This document shows, piece after piece, positions 12,805 through 25,029 of a DNA stretch of 64,000 bases. The stretch's first letter is position 1, and every line of letters starts with the position of its first letter. Origin of the DNA: Symbiotaphrina buchneri (lineage: Eukaryota; Ascomycota; Symbiotaphrinales; Symbiotaphrinaceae). The stretch covers positions 682,001-746,000 of the forward strand of contig BCIG01000002.1 in assembly GCA_001599915.1 (NCBI GenBank), read 5' to 3'. Both the position numbers and the translations under genes were made by a program. The notes beneath the pieces are model-generated. The model searched no databases. It worked only from the letters and a program-made list of their open reading frames with translations, and had not been told where the DNA came from.

Positions 12805-13452
12805 TCTGACGGGTGTGCAGCATCGCAGTGCTACCCTCGCTGAGCTTCAGGGCCAGGTTAAGCTGACAGCTCCGGGAGCAGAAAGAGGTGACGGAATACC
12901 AGTCGCTGCTGGGTGCTTGATGTCGGATCCCTCGTCATCTGGAGGGGCGTTCAAGGTGAGTGCAAGTCCAAAGTCATTTAAAGTTACCGGAGCAAACCAA
13001 GCAAGCCAAGCAATCCGCTAAGGTAAGGTTACCGGCTGAGTAAGGCACCTTTAGGCGGATTGGACTGGCTCCCCGGCCCTGACCAGGGATCCCCTGGCAC
13101 AGCTGGAACGTCGCCTGGTCACTGTAATTCATTCATACCTTACCTTAAGGACCTTTATTTACGACATCCGCCCTCGTCTCTGAAGAATCGCCACAAACAG
13201 AAAAGCGCCTGTGCTTCAGATTTTGCCATAGCTACGAGACAAGATCCCTCGCCCAGGTCCCTTCTTTTCCGCACTCCACCGTTCACACATTTCCGCCCAC
13301 TCCAGTTGCGCAATTGCTGCCGTCAGCACGGCTACCACGCGCATTGGGCGATGATTCCACCAGTGTACATTACCTGCTTCTTGCTACTGGCTGCCTGAAC
13401 TTGCTTCCGAGACGCTTTTGGCCACGCGTTCCGGTCAAGCTAAACCTCGCGC
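12805..13452. other. Divergent promoter region, RIA1 / PH-domain gene
   Basis: This 0.65-kb gap contains the promoters of two divergent genes. A GGTAAGG run with nearby TAAGGCACC lies near 13020-13050 and ACCTTACCTTAAGGACC near 13136-13154. No coding sequence is supported. Confidence 0.6.
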
Positions 13453-14830
13453 ATGGCGGAGACGGCGATACCATCTCCGCCTGTGCAGGTCCCGAACCGT
13501 ACAGGCGTGATTCCGGATCAGCAGTTCTCTCATCTTCATATATCGCCCGGGTCCTGGAACGGCCTTGCGCAGGCTTCCTATAGCTTTCGAAGCGGTCACT
13601 TGAACTTGGACAACTTCTCGCCGGTCAATCAAAATGGCAGCTTCGAGTTCGACAGAGTCTTGAAGTCAGGGCGGCTCAACAAAAGGACAAGGAAGACGAA
13701 GGTTGGAGCATCTACCTTTCCTTATAGGTCCGGTAGCATCTAACAGCCTTATCATTCAGACATGGAAGCCTTGCTATTTGGTGCTTCGGCCAAACCTGCT
13801 GTCCATCTACCGAGACACTGAAGAGGCCAAATTACGCCACCAGATCAACCTATCCGAGGTCACAGATGTTGCTTATCTCAAGGATCCGAGAAAAGGACGG
13901 GAAGGAGTTTTCGCGCTGTTCTCCCCTGCTAGGAACTATCATTTTCAGGCCGCGAGCAAGAAGGATGCCTCGGAGTGGGTCGAGCTCATCCGGCGAGAAG
14001 CTCGCGTGGAAGAAGAGGAAAAAGAACTGTTTTTAGCCAGCCCCGGCGAAGCGCACCGTTACGGTGCGTCTTTTACATCTAGCGTGCCGGGGAATCGGGG
14101 CCGCATGTGGGAAGACGAGCGAATAGCCGCCAGTTCGCCCGAGCCCACTGAGCGACGCTTGCCCTCGCCGGGAGCGGCGGGTGCTGCCAGGCCTTACGCA
14201 TCTCCATTTCCGTATAGTTACCGTGATTACTCCGGGAATGAACTTGGCTCGTATTCAGATCTTTCCGACGCACCTCCCCCTGCAAGGACACTGGCATCTT
14301 CATATATCTTCAAGCCTGGAGCTGCCCTGCTGACATCGTCTGCATCAACCGTGCCCGCGGGGCCACCGCCTGGAGCTAGGTCCCGTGCTGCCGAAGGAAT
14401 AGACCTGAAACAAGAACAAGAGCGGGTGGTCTGGCATGGCTATCTGTATTGTCTCAAATCCAAGGGCGGCGTCCGCCAGTGGAAAAAGTTATGGATGGTA
14501 GTACGACCAAAACAAGTTGCTTTTTACAAGAATGAGGAGGTAAGCGTTCTTTGTGTGTATGTCCTGCGACATGCTAATATCTGGCAGGAATATTCGGCCC
14601 GACTGATCTTGCCGATATCCTCGGTGATCAACGCGGTGGAAATTGATCCAATCTCGAAGAGCAGACGGCACTGCATGCAGATCATTGGCGAAGAGAAGAA
14701 CTATCGCTTCTGCGCACCTGACGAGGAGTCGTTGGCACGATGTCTCGGTGCTCTTAAGAGCATATTGGTGAAGAGGAAAGAGGCGGAAAAGCAACAAGCA
14801 GCAGGGGCCGGTTCGTCTGCGGCTTCATGA
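13453..14830 (+). CDS. Tandem PH-domain protein
   Basis: Exons 13453..13701, 13760..14539 and 14588..14830 give 423 residues with all introns in phase 0. PH domain 1 spans about residues 71-180 (SGRLNKRTRKTKTWKPCYLV, YHFQAASKKDASEWVELIRR). A low-complexity Pro/Ser-rich linker follows. PH domain 2 spans about 306-410 (VWHGYLYCLKSKGGVRQWKK, MQIIGEEKNYRFCAPDEESL). The tail is Lys/Glu/Ala-rich. Tandem-PH proteins of this layout are widespread in ascomycetes; phosphoinositide binding at the plasma membrane or endosomes is the family expectation, not shown here. The second donor (GTAAGC) is strong; the first (GTTGGA) is weak, so that boundary is less certain although it restores the PH core. Confidence 0.88.
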
Positions 14831-15954
14831 ACGTCATGTTGATAGCATAATGATACAACGAGGCACGCCCGGCGAAAGGGGCTCATGTATCCTGTATGTA
14901 GGAATTGTGTCGTTCGGCGCTGGTGTTTTAGCACGAGGGCGGCGAAATTGGGCGATGCTTTCCGCCCCGGACGAGGCCTGCACAGACGTCTCGAGGCTGC
15001 GACCGGGCGGAACGCAGTTGTTACATAAGATACACTGTAGAAAACGCAATGATTAATCCCTGAAGTCCAAAGGCTATTGTGCGTGCAATGTAGGAAGAGA
15101 ATTGGACGATTCCGATTTTTGGGCTGTCGTCAAAGGAGGCCGCGAGCATCTACTCCGGCTTATCTTTACAACGACGCGAGTGCCTGTATCTATTGGTGCG
15201 ATAAGGGAGGTACCGTACCATAGGGGAGGCGCCATGGTGGGGGTGATTGGGCTTACTGGCCGTGTGGGGGTTCCGGGGGAGAAAAAGAAGGTTCACAGGA
15301 GGCAAGATTCCATGTACCTTATGAAAGCAATCGATTCGCAAGTACCTAAGATCGGCTAGGTACCCGGCGGTAATATTAAGGTAGGTAGGTAGGTAGGTTA
15401 GGTACCTAGGAGGTAGATTGGGTTCCATAAAAGTACCTTGCCTACCTTAGCATGATCTACATCAAATAAAGGTCGTTACCTTAAGGTACTTTACCTGGTC
15501 GGTACTTTACCTGGTCCACTGTCCGAAACTTTCCATTACCTACGAATAGGTACCTGCCTTACCTTACCTTTGCCCTTCCCTAACCCTCACTCCATGGACC
15601 TGGCAATCCATTATTGTCCCATCATCTTACCATTTCCTTGACCGGTGTGACTGCGTTTGTGTACCGTTCCCGTGCAGTCCTGGCCTACTAGGATTGCCTG
15701 GCTACCCAACGGACCCGACGCTGCGAACTCGTCTGCCAGTGGTGGTGTGGCCCTGGACCGGGTGGTAAACGACGTTGTACGGGCTGGGTGCGAGATAGCA
15801 CTGCAACTGAGCGAACTCTCCCAACGGCAGGCCACTGACGGCATCACCGGCTGGCCTCCCACAAACAGCTGTCCTTACCTACCTGCTCAGGTCTACTCAC
15901 CGCTTGACCTGAGCTGTGTCAGCAAAGTCGCTTTGGGGCCCCCTTTGCTGAGCC
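14831..15954. other. Intergenic region with GTAG tandem and TACCTTACC runs
   Basis: This 1.1-kb spacer lies between the PH gene and SNF4. It contains a GTAG tetranucleotide run at about 15380-15399, TACCTAGGAGG and ACCTTAAGGTACTTTACCTGG repeats near 15410-15520, and ACCTTACCTTACC near 15558-15570. No gene is supported. Confidence 0.6.
15380..15399. repeat. (GTAG)n microsatellite
   Basis: About four perfect GTAG/GGTA units followed by GGTTAGGTACC. It lies within the family of TACC/GGTA-rich intergenic sequence seen elsewhere in the window. Confidence 0.85.
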
Positions 15955-17398
15955 ATGTCTACACCTGCTTCCGAAGACCCCTCCCCCAGATCTGCTGCAG
16001 ATGGCTTCGGTCCAAGTGGCGCAGGCAAACCCGCCCTGGCTGCCGATCATGAAGGCTTTGTGCAGCCGTCATCCTACCTGATGCCACGCGCTCGGTCTCG
16101 GCCAATAGCCCGTAGGCAGCCTTCGACCCCGTTGGACAAGGGACAGAGTGAGAGCCTGGTAGGTTCTCCTTTCATCCAGTCGGGCCATTCAGCCATGTCG
16201 CCGAATTTCCCATGTATTCGACAGGGTTCTGATGCTTGAAATTTGTCAGCGTGCTATTCGAGCCTTCCTGAAGTTGAGGACGAGCTACGATGTATTACCG
16301 CTGAGTTATCGACTCATCATGTTCGATACGAGTTTACTGGTCAAGAAAAGCCTAAACGCGCTGATACAGAATGGTAACCGCATACGAAAACAAAATTGTG
16401 GGCATTTCAATGGCTGACATTCGCTGACGTGCAGGCATTGTCTCGGCGCCTCTGTGGGACTCTAAAACATCCAAATTTGCTGGTCTGCTGACGACCTCGG
16501 ATTATATCAACGTGATACAGTATTATTGGCAGAATCCTGACCAACTTGACCAAATAGACCAATTCCGTCTGGATAGCCTAAGGGGTATATAACTGACCCG
16601 GCTGTCTTGACTAGACAATCAGAGCTGACGGTTTCAGATATCGAGAAAGCTATCGGAGTTGCACCGATCGAAACAGTATTCATCAACCCGAAGAAACCGC
16701 TTTATGAAGCTTGTCGGCGTATGCTCGCTTCCAGGGCGCGTCGAATACCCCTAGTAGCCGTAGATGATGAAACCGGCGAGCAGGAGGTTGTCAGCGTGAT
16801 AACCCAGTACCGCATATTGAAGTTTGTCGCGGTGAACGTCCCAGAGACTCAAATGCTGCGCAAACCGCTTGAGGAGCTCGACATCGGCACATATGATAAT
16901 GTACGGACAGCACACACTGACACGCCGGTGATGGAAGTCATTCATCAACTTGTAAAATCCAACATCTCTAGCGTTCCAATTGTGGATGAAGACAGTGAGT
17001 TCAGTACCTACTGGGGACTGGGACATGGGCTAATGGAAACAGACATTCTGGTGAACGTCTTCGAGGCTGTGGATGTGATTGCTTTGATCAAGGGCGGTGA
17101 TTACGATAGTCTCGAACTCAACGTCGGAGAAGCGCTTAAGAAGCGAGTGAATGTGAGTGTGCTTTGCACTCCTCCTATCTCATTTCACAGCAATGCGGCT
17201 GACTCTGGTGCCTAGGAATTCGCCGGTATCTATACCTGCTCTATCCAAGATACGTTGGGGACCATTTTCGATACAATTCGCAAGTCACGGGTCCACCGCC
17301 TGGTCGTTGTAGACGAAGCTCGGCATGTCAAAGGTGTCCTTACTCTGAGTGATATACTCGAGTATATTCTGCTGGAAGGAGAAGGAGAAGAGAACTAA
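15955..17398 (+). CDS. SNF4: Snf4, gamma subunit of SNF1/AMP-activated kinase
   Basis: A gene of about six exons starting [16 protein letters not shown]. The first ~70 residues are a poorly conserved low-complexity lead. The conserved part begins [20 protein letters not shown] and contains four CBS motifs: [20 protein letters not shown] with [36 protein letters not shown] with VISVITQYR-like [18 protein letters not shown]; a third with [20 protein letters not shown] and [18 protein letters not shown]; and a fourth ending [20 protein letters not shown]. It ends [16 protein letters not shown]. Snf4 binds adenine nucleotides and keeps Snf1 active for carbon derepression and energy stress. Short introns interrupt near 16160-16250, 16375-16434, 16583-16638, 17000-17041 and 17155-17216. 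Confidence 0.95.
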
Positions 17399-17943
17399 GG
17401 TTTGATTTCGAGCGACTTGTTATTGTGCCGCATTAGCGTGGAGTATGTTCTGCATTGAACGCATTTATGGAACTGGAACGGTGTCGGCCTGAATGGTTAG
17501 ACAGGAATTCTTGGGCAAGCGAGGCTGCTCAAATGTGCATTGTTATGCTACACTTGTGGTCGTCTCCGTCTATGACTTCATATTCACCATGGTGCATACA
17601 GACTACTGTCCTTAATAACCAAAGGCAGAGCTTGGTGCCCCAGCGAGTCCCACAGGCAATCGGACTCTGCATCGACAGGAAAACAACACATTCAACGTTC
17701 TGATTGTGACCTATCTCCAACTATTCCGATCTACCGTGCTGCTTAATGCTCGAGGGCTCAAATAGCCCTCTTTGGCGTGTCGTTGAGGGTCGCTCCTTCC
17801 GGACTTGAAGCTGTGGCAGAGAAGTCGTCACATTCGGATTTTGCCCTCTCCCTCCTTCCACCCATCACCCAAGACCTCAGACACATCACCTCGAGGTTTG
17901 ATTGACGCTGTCCCGCTGGATCAACGCGCAGCAAGTTCAGAAG
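17399..17943. other. Intergenic region between SNF4 and RhoGAP gene
   Basis: A 0.55-kb tandem-gene spacer. The stretch just before the next start is pyrimidine-rich (about 17845-17890), as common near fungal transcription starts. Nothing else is evident. Confidence 0.5.
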
Positions 17944-20892
17944 ATGAGCCTGGCCGATAATCCTGCTTCAATACCCAAGGGTAATCGAAAGACCCGGATA
18001 GGTCACCCGAAGATCCCTTCCAGGTATCCTTTAGACACGCTGATCATACCTAAACGCACTCGACTGCCATCCGCACTGCAGAAAAGGACGTTCGCACACT
18101 CTACGCAGACGCCAAGGAAGGGCTCTTCATCCAAGTTGAGCATAGGTGGCCTTCATTTGACGTCGGCCTTTCCGTCCGCGAAAAGACAGGCTTCAAGGCT
18201 TCATCCAACCATCGATGTCCCAGGCAATGACGACCTCCGCTATGATGCTCTGCGGAGCGCTGAAGTCAATGATAGAAGGTCTACCGACTCGTCGCAGTCA
18301 GGGCAATCAGGACAATTGAATGATTCCTGGAGCTATTACGGTGTTCGCAATCGTGTCGCCACTTACTCCTCTGGTAGGTCATATGACCGCAGAGTTTCGG
18401 TATTCCTCACTCGGTATAACGCACTAGCCAGCAAATACGGTTTGTCGGCTTTCAGACAAAATGATCAAGTGGATGAAGGTGACGGCTACCGAGGTTCATC
18501 CTGTTTGACAACAGATTGCTGATACCGTTCCACAAATTCAGTTACTGCTCTCGACCCCGTCACTCCTGTCTCCGTAAAGAAGAATTCTTTTCTCCGGCGG
18601 ATTCTGCGTAAAGCATCCTCATCCTACACTATCAAAGACACAACACAAAAACAGCTGCCACGCAGGCTGAGCTTCGCCGATGCTGCCTATTTATGGAGAA
18701 CAAGGGAAGATATCCTTAAGGGCAAGACCTTGGACGAACTTGCCCAGTTCGTCGGACTCAGCATAATAGACATGCCAGGTGACTTCTCCCCCGGAAGACT
18801 TGCCGTCCCTGCTTGCATTGCAGCTACTGCTACGTACTTATTTCAGCATGGTAAGTTGGATTGCCTTTCGATAAGTACCGTTTAATGCCCCTTAGGTAGA
18901 CAGACAGCTGGAGTCTTCCGAGTTCCGGGTCAAATCGCCGCGGTCAATGCTATCTATGACTATTATGCCGAACAATTCTTAGAAGCCAAGCGAGCACCCG
19001 GTCAGATACAGCAAACGATCACAAAAACTCAGCTTCCTAGACATGTGCAATATAGTGTGCACGATGTGGCATCCGCCTTCAAGAGGTTCGTATCTGGAGT
19101 TCCAGGTGGCATACTGGGCTCCGTTCAGCTTTTCAAGACGCTACGAGAGATTAGCATTCACCGTTTTCCTTGTTCTGATTTGTCTACCGCCGAGCGGCGG
19201 ATTATCCAGGCCCGGCTAGTTGCGCTAGCTATCGCGAGTTTAAAGTCAGAGCCCCAGCTAGCCTTGATATGTGTTGTTATGGGTGTGGCTGCAGTGGTCG
19301 GCAAAGAGGCAGTTACAGGCCGTGTCAGAGAGCCTGATGGTTCATCTTCGTCAAAGCCAGAGCTTATGGGTTATGAAGCACTTGGAGTTGTTTTTGGACC
19401 TTTGCTCCTGGGCGACTTGACGGAATCCTTTCAAGTCCTCGCTGAATCGGCAAATGTGGATCAAAGGGGGCTTCACGATATTCCGGCACGGCGTTCTAGC
19501 CGCATGGAGGTGTATTCCAAATCTCCGGTAAAAGGAGGACCAGTTGCTCTGCATTTTGAGAGGGCAAAGATCATCGCAAGGGTCATGGAATTTCTGATTA
19601 GGCGATGGGAAGATGTTGTCAAACAGCTCCGTGTCGAAGAAGTTTTTGAGGGTCAACAGCATCCGTCACAAGGGATGTCGGAGCGTGTGCGCAGAGCAGA
19701 GATGACCAAGTCGTCTTTCTCGCTCAAGCCGCCGCTTTGTCCCCTTCCATCACTTGAGTTTCATCAGCGTACGTCCAGCATTCGCAACTTCAGGAAGAGA
19801 GATATCATGGATGTTCAAGTATCAAGAGCTGGACATAATTCCGAGGTTCGAAGTCTCGGGGACCGTGATGGCTCGGACGTCCTTCCCTCTGATCGACGAC
19901 TCTCAAATATCGACGATGGAGATCAACATTGCTCAAGGATCTGCACCACGGGTCCGGATTGCTTGTACGTTCAAAGTGTAAAGGAACTAGGGCCGAGCTT
20001 TCATGACACAAACCTGAGCCTCTCGACCGCTTGCGGTGCCATAGACGCTAGTAATTCCGGATTTCATGGTTCTAGCGTGTCCCTTCCAACAAGAGGTGTT
20101 GTTAGGGAGAGTGGCCATCTTCGAGCATCGGTAGCAAGGAGCATTAAGTCTGCCGCGATGGAGAATGAAAGCGCAGACAATGACAATTCTCCTGTGGGTA
20201 ATGATCGGGTTGGATCTGTAGTGGGACCTACCGATAACACGACAGTCATCCTACCACCTGACCTAGAGATAGCCAGTCGAAAAGCCAATCTATGCATTAC
20301 CACGGCGGGGCCGGTTGGCATGGCGGTAGCAGCCGTATCAGGCCAGCATGATTGTTACGGATACAATGCACTATACAAGGATGCAAATTCCCAGCGGTCT
20401 CGGAACATGGAGCATTGTTCAGAGAACTCCGATACAGGAGTCAAAGGAGTCCCTTACTCCAAGGAGGAGCAATTTATGGCTGGACCTACCATGGGCAAAG
20501 ATCGTGGCGAACGAACTAGTTGCTGCAGCACCTCCGAAATTCAACGTACGCTAGGGTCAAAACCGTCTCGCGAAGGCTGCTATGCTACGATGTATGCAGA
20601 GAACCGAAGACTACAGCGCCAATTGGACACTTGCTCGGAGGAATTGGCACAAGCTCGACGTGCCCTCGAAGCCATGCAGAACTTCAAAGATGCCGGCACA
20701 TTGACGGGCAAGTTGCGGGACGCTCGGCAAGAACTCAATAGTTGGAAAAGTAGAGCAGAGCGGGCCGAGAAGGGACTTCTCATGCAAGACTTGGAGAGAA
20801 GGCGGTCCAGGGCGAGCAGGGGTGGGACCTCGTCGAGCGGTGAGACGAAGGGTGTCATTGTCGACATCACGGTCCAGTCCAATGAAGGGTAA
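17944..20892 (+). CDS. RhoGAP-domain protein with C-terminal coiled coil
   Basis: Exons 17944..18478, 18542..18850 and 18896..20892 give 946 residues. The first ~260 residues are basic and Ser-rich. The RhoGAP domain spans about residues 265-460: the catalytic arginine finger is in GVFRVPG, followed by VHDVASAFKRFVSGVPGG, the LALICVVMGVAAVV helix and MGYEALGVVFGPLLLGD. RhoGAPs speed GTP hydrolysis by Rho/Rac/Cdc42 and so shape polarity, septation and wall signalling. A long low-complexity region follows, then a coiled coil near residues 845-915 (YAENRRLQRQLDTCSEELAQ and following heptads). I cannot match it to a specific yeast Rga/Bem/Bag protein. The start at 17944 is the first ATG in the frame; there is no upstream ATG in frame. 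Confidence 0.92.
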
Positions 20893-22228
20893 AGCTGAAT
20901 CGGGCTGCCAGCGATCCACTTCCTACAACCTGCAGGTGAAGCTTTCATCACGGGTCCATTGGTTGAAGCCGGACTTGGACGCCTTTATTTCGTAACATGT
21001 ATCATAATGCGTGCCCGTCTCCGAGCCCCGGAGGCTGCGGAAAAGGGGCATATTTTGGCCTTGAGCAAGGCAGAGCATGGGTAAGATACCTCTGCTAAAA
21101 TTAAAAAAAAAAAGAAATAGGATAGACGCACGCTTGGACGAGGGGGGATTCTCCGCCGGACTATAGCGAGCAACCAGGAGAGCCAAATATCAATAAACCT
21201 GCTACGGGGACCGTGACTGAAATGATGGTCAATATGGATACTGGATGGAGGGCTCAAGACGGGCGTCTTTCGGGAATCTATAGTTCGGAGCCCCTCCCGA
21301 TGGATCTTCCCACGGCCTGACTTGGGCACTGCTCCAAAGAGGTGGGTATCTGAGCTCCATAGCAGAATCACAGCACCATGGTGAATACCCCATGGACCGG
21401 GTGGAAATGAAGCGTGTGATTTTGGCAGCACAGATTGGCAGTCCGGAGATGCTCCGAGTGCCGGCCGTACGGACCGAGGGGTCTACGGGGGATGCTCCGC
21501 GCTTCGGGCTGCCCGAGTCGGTAAGATTAACCAACTGACTCAGCGCGCGTTCCGTAGCAGGTAACTCGTAGCTCCCCAGCCCTGTGTTGCGGCGCTTGCT
21601 CCCTCCGTATTATTATGAGGTTCCACGCGGAGTACCTGTGAGCAGAGGAAGAGTAAGGTACGGTAGGGTAGGGTACCAAGTACATGAACAATCATGATAA
21701 ATCTGGTGATCATGTGGACAGGTACGAAGTGAGATAGCTCAGGAGGAGCCGGGAAAGCCCCGGCCCGGCTAAGGAGAGTCCCGTATCGTACATAAGGTGA
21801 GGCACGAAGTAACTCTCACTCGCCCTCTGCAAGGCCAGGTACCACCTACCTTACCTTACCCTTCCTATTATTACTGTTGTGATTATTATCATTATCATCA
21901 TTATTTATTACCTTTATATTCTTGATTCTCCCGATCCTGCTGCATTCGAAAGGGTGTTACATTATCATTATTTATTTTCCTCCAATGTCCGTGGTCGAAA
22001 CAAGACAGAAATAAACCCCCTGGGAACGACCCGACCCCCGCCCACGAGCCCCCCACCAAAAAGCAGAGACCGCCCCCCACCATCTAGATTTGTGTGCCCA
22101 CGCATCCTCATTTCCTCATCTCCTCATCTCCTTGGACTCTTTTTGACCGTCTTCTGTTTCAGTCTCTACTTCTGTCTCCAATTGGACCTTAGAAACTCAT
22201 CCCCAATTCGCGTCCGATAAATCAATAC
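20893..22228. other. Intergenic region with microsatellites
   Basis: A 1.3-kb spacer before the DAK gene. It holds an A-rich run near 21100-21118, GGTAAGGTACGGTAGGGTAGGGTACC near 21654-21678, ACCTACCTTACCTTACCC near 21843-21861, and an AT-rich (ATT/ATC)n stretch at about 21867-21916. A pyrimidine-rich tract near 22100-22180 precedes the start. Overlapping minus-strand open frames around 20923-21534 show no domain. Confidence 0.55.
21867..21916. repeat. AT-rich (ATT/ATC)n trinucleotide tract
   Basis: About 50 bp made almost wholly of ATT and ATC units, with one interruption. It is non-coding and directly follows a TACCTTACC run. Confidence 0.8.
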
Positions 22229-24281
22229 ATGGGGCTTCCCGTCATGGCCAGTGTCGCCGGTAAGCTGCAGCAAGGCCCCCTTCCACTCCGCAGTCTCCAC
22301 TTTATACTCGCTTGCGGGGTGCATCGACTAATAATGTGCGCAACCCATGCTGATCCTCGCTGCAGCGAAGCATTTCTTCCACGACCCGGCCTTTCTGGTG
22401 AACCATGCGCTGCGATCCTTGACCTACACGAACCCGTCCGTCGCGCTCGACGAGGAGAATAAAGTCATCTACCTGCGCCCGGGCCAGACATCGCCGCAGG
22501 TATCCCTCGTCTCGGGCGGTGGAAGCGGCCATGAACCTTCCTTCTCCGCCTTTGTGGGCCGTGGACTCCTGACCGGTGCCGTCGCCGGAACCATCTTCGC
22601 CAGTCCCAGCGCAGAACAGGTGCGGAATGCGATTTTGCACCTGGTGGACGGCCAAAAGGGCGTGCTGGTCATTGTGATGAACTACACAGGCGACGTCCTC
22701 AATTTCGGCATGGCCGTGGAGAAGGCCAAGGCAAGCGGCGTCAAGGCCGAAATGCTCGTCGTGGGGGATGATGTCGGCGTAGGGCGGACGAAAGGAGGTA
22801 AAGTCGGCCGTCGAGGTATCGCTGGAACGTGTCTCGTCCAGAAGGTCGCCGGTGCCATGGCCGCGACCGGCGCCTCGCTGGAAGATGTGCACAAGGTGGC
22901 TTCACAGGTTGCGAACAATCTGGTCTCCCTCGGCGCATCCCTGGCCCATGTGCACGTTCCGGGACGAGCCCTCGTAGATACCGACACGGAAGGCCTCGCG
23001 GCTGATGAAGCCGAGGTAGGCATGGGTATCCACAATGAGCCCGGCTCCCATCGTACCAAAGCCGCCCTCACCGACCTCGTAAAGGGAATGTTAGCTCAGC
23101 TGCTGAATCAGGAGGATAAAGACCGGGCATTTTTGGAGTTCGCTCCCAATGATGATGTTGTCCTGCTTGTCAACAATCTCGGTGGTGTCAGTGTCCTGGA
23201 ACTTAGCGGCATCACCGCCGAAGTGTTGGACCAGATACAGAGCGACTATGGAATCATCCCGGTCAGAGTGCTATCGGGCACATATATGACGAGTCTCAAT
23301 GCACCCGGCTTCAGTATATCCTTGTTACGAGTCACCGATACAGGTTTCGGTCCGGGCAAGAGCATACTGGAATTGTTAGATGCCCCAGCTGAAGCTACTG
23401 GATGGTCTGCGGCTGTTCAGAGGAAGACATGGGAGGATCGACCCACGAGGACGCTTAAGGTGGACGGTCAAGGAGGAACCGCGAAGCCCAGTAACCTAAA
23501 AAGTAAATCCTGCTGCGTACGAAGACTAGCAATCAGCGACTGACAGGCCGAACAGTGGATCCGGACTTGGCCAGGGCTGTGCTTACGGCTGGCCTGGATA
23601 GCCTCATCGCTGCAGAGCCTGAGGTTACCAAGTACGACACGATCGCCGGAGACGGAGACTGCGGCACCGGTTTGAAAAGAGGAGCGGAAGGTAGGCACCA
23701 TCAGAGAACCCTGATATTGACGAGAGGGAATCGCTCACCTTGCATCTTAGCCCTTCTCAAACTCATCTCCAACAACGCCGTTTCTGATGACGCCGTGGTG
23801 CAAGTCTCAAAGATTGTCCAGGTGGTGGAGACAGTCATGGATGGAACCTCAGGAGCATTATATGCGTAGGTCTGCGTATGACGGTCGAAGGGGGCCTCCA
23901 CTAACCCTGCTTAGTATCTTCCTCAACGCTCTAGCCCATGGGCTCCGTATCCAGGACCCGTCAAGCCCTTCTCCCATCGACCCCAGTATCTGGGCAAAAG
24001 CTCTTCAGACTGCCCAGAGTTCCTTGAGAAAGTACACCCCCGCACAGCCAGGAGATAGAACGCTCGTGGATGCGCTGCAGCCGTTTGTAGAAACGTTAGC
24101 AAAGACCGGTGACGCCAAGAAGGCGGCAGAAGCGGCACGGAAGGGTGCAGAAAGCACAAAAGGGATGAAAGCAAGTCTAGGCAGGACAGTCTATGTAGGT
24201 GGAGAGACATGGCAGGATGTGCCGGATCCTGGAGCATGGGGTTTGAGCGCGTTCTTGACCGGTCTGTGTGGGGCTCTGTAG
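22229..24281 (+). CDS. DAK1: Dihydroxyacetone kinase (Dak1-type)
   Basis: A four- to five-exon gene of roughly 590 residues. DhaK (substrate) domain: SLVSGGGSGHEPSFSAFVGR is the hallmark, with MNYTGDVLNFGMAVEKAK and the substrate-binding His in MGIHNEPG. After a linker and intron the DhaL (ATP) domain has TIAGDGDCGTGLKRGAE, whose Asp residues bind Mg-ATP, then VETVMDGTSGALYAIFLNAL and the C-terminal GASLG-like KASLGRTVYVGGETWQDVPD with DPGAWGL. The enzyme phosphorylates dihydroxyacetone (and often glyceraldehyde) to the phosphate for glycolysis, serving glycerol use, osmolyte turnover and detoxification in the cytosol. Start 22229 or the in-frame ATG at 22244 are both possible; exon 1 is short and joins at VA|AKHFFHDP. 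The acceptor of the intron near 23503-23555 has two candidates that differ by a few residues. Confidence 0.94.
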
Positions 24282-24472
24282 TATGTAGCCGCGTCAAATA
24301 ATGACCATCATTCCATTCTCAACTGCTATGAGTGTATCAATGACCGATATTGTAATCGCAAGCGAACCAAGTCCAAAAAAAGGATCCATGGCTTTTGAAC
24401 GCCATCCGTGTCCGAACCAGCACTATGGTACAGCCGCCCCAAACATCCGCAAGGTCTACCAGTAAGAATCCA

Positions 24473-25029
24473 TCAACTGAGCAACACAAGGATGACCGAA
24501 TCGCCCCTAAGGAATCTATGAAAGCCGTCAGCGCCACGTACGGGGTCATGTCTGGACCAGGAAGTGGCTCACAACTTGCTGATAAACCGGTCCTTGTTGA
24601 CGGGCCTCCCTTTCTTGCCTGATGCCAGTCTCGGTATCTCCGTCCACATCTCCTTCACATTCTCCAACACCATGTTGCAATGCCTATCAAAGGCCTTGAC
24701 TCGTGCGAGTAGCTTCCTGTTGTTGCGACAAGAGATGAGCACCTGGTTGTGAGATCGGACCGCCGTCTGGAGGATGGATAGAGGTCCCGAGGTGAACTCA
24801 TGTTCTTCCAGCTGAGCAATCTCGTACTCGCTGTGGAAGGAGTTAGTGACAACGGGTGACGCCGGCAGTTGCGGGAAATGGGCAACTGGAAGGATGGTGA
24901 AAACGTACGTGAGCTCTGATCGAGGCTTGTTTAAGAGTTCTCTGCATTGGCGGAGAGGGTCAGCCCGCCACGAGTTTCAATTGCGGGATGCGCGAGAAGC
25001 ACTCACTGTATCTTTGCGGCGTCTGCCAT
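24473..25029 (-). CDS. SMD2: Small nuclear ribonucleoprotein SmD2
   Basis: Four exons encode 118 residues; the reading joins [39 protein letters not shown] and [13 protein letters not shown]. The Sm fold is plain: Sm1 motif [20 protein letters not shown] followed by [17 protein letters not shown], then [20 protein letters not shown] (Sm2). SmD2 is part of the seven-membered Sm ring on U1, U2, U4 and U5 snRNA, needed for spliceosome assembly in the nucleus. The first coding exon is only 23 bp, the second 33 bp. The gene is divergent from the GATA/Spt21-like gene, with about 840 bp between starts. Length matches human SmD2 (118). Confidence 0.96.

Noticed and set aside
15375-15570. GTAGGTAGGTAGG and TACCTTACC runs as telomere-like repeat
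   Set aside because: The unit is not TTAGGG and is dispersed through the window among housekeeping genes.
20923-21534. Minus-strand open frames between the RhoGAP and DAK genes
   Set aside because: Low-complexity, no domain and no consistent splice sites.
22302-22892. A 196-codon open frame antisense to the dihydroxyacetone kinase gene
   Set aside because: It mirrors a strongly coding GC-rich exon on the other strand and shows no recognisable protein.
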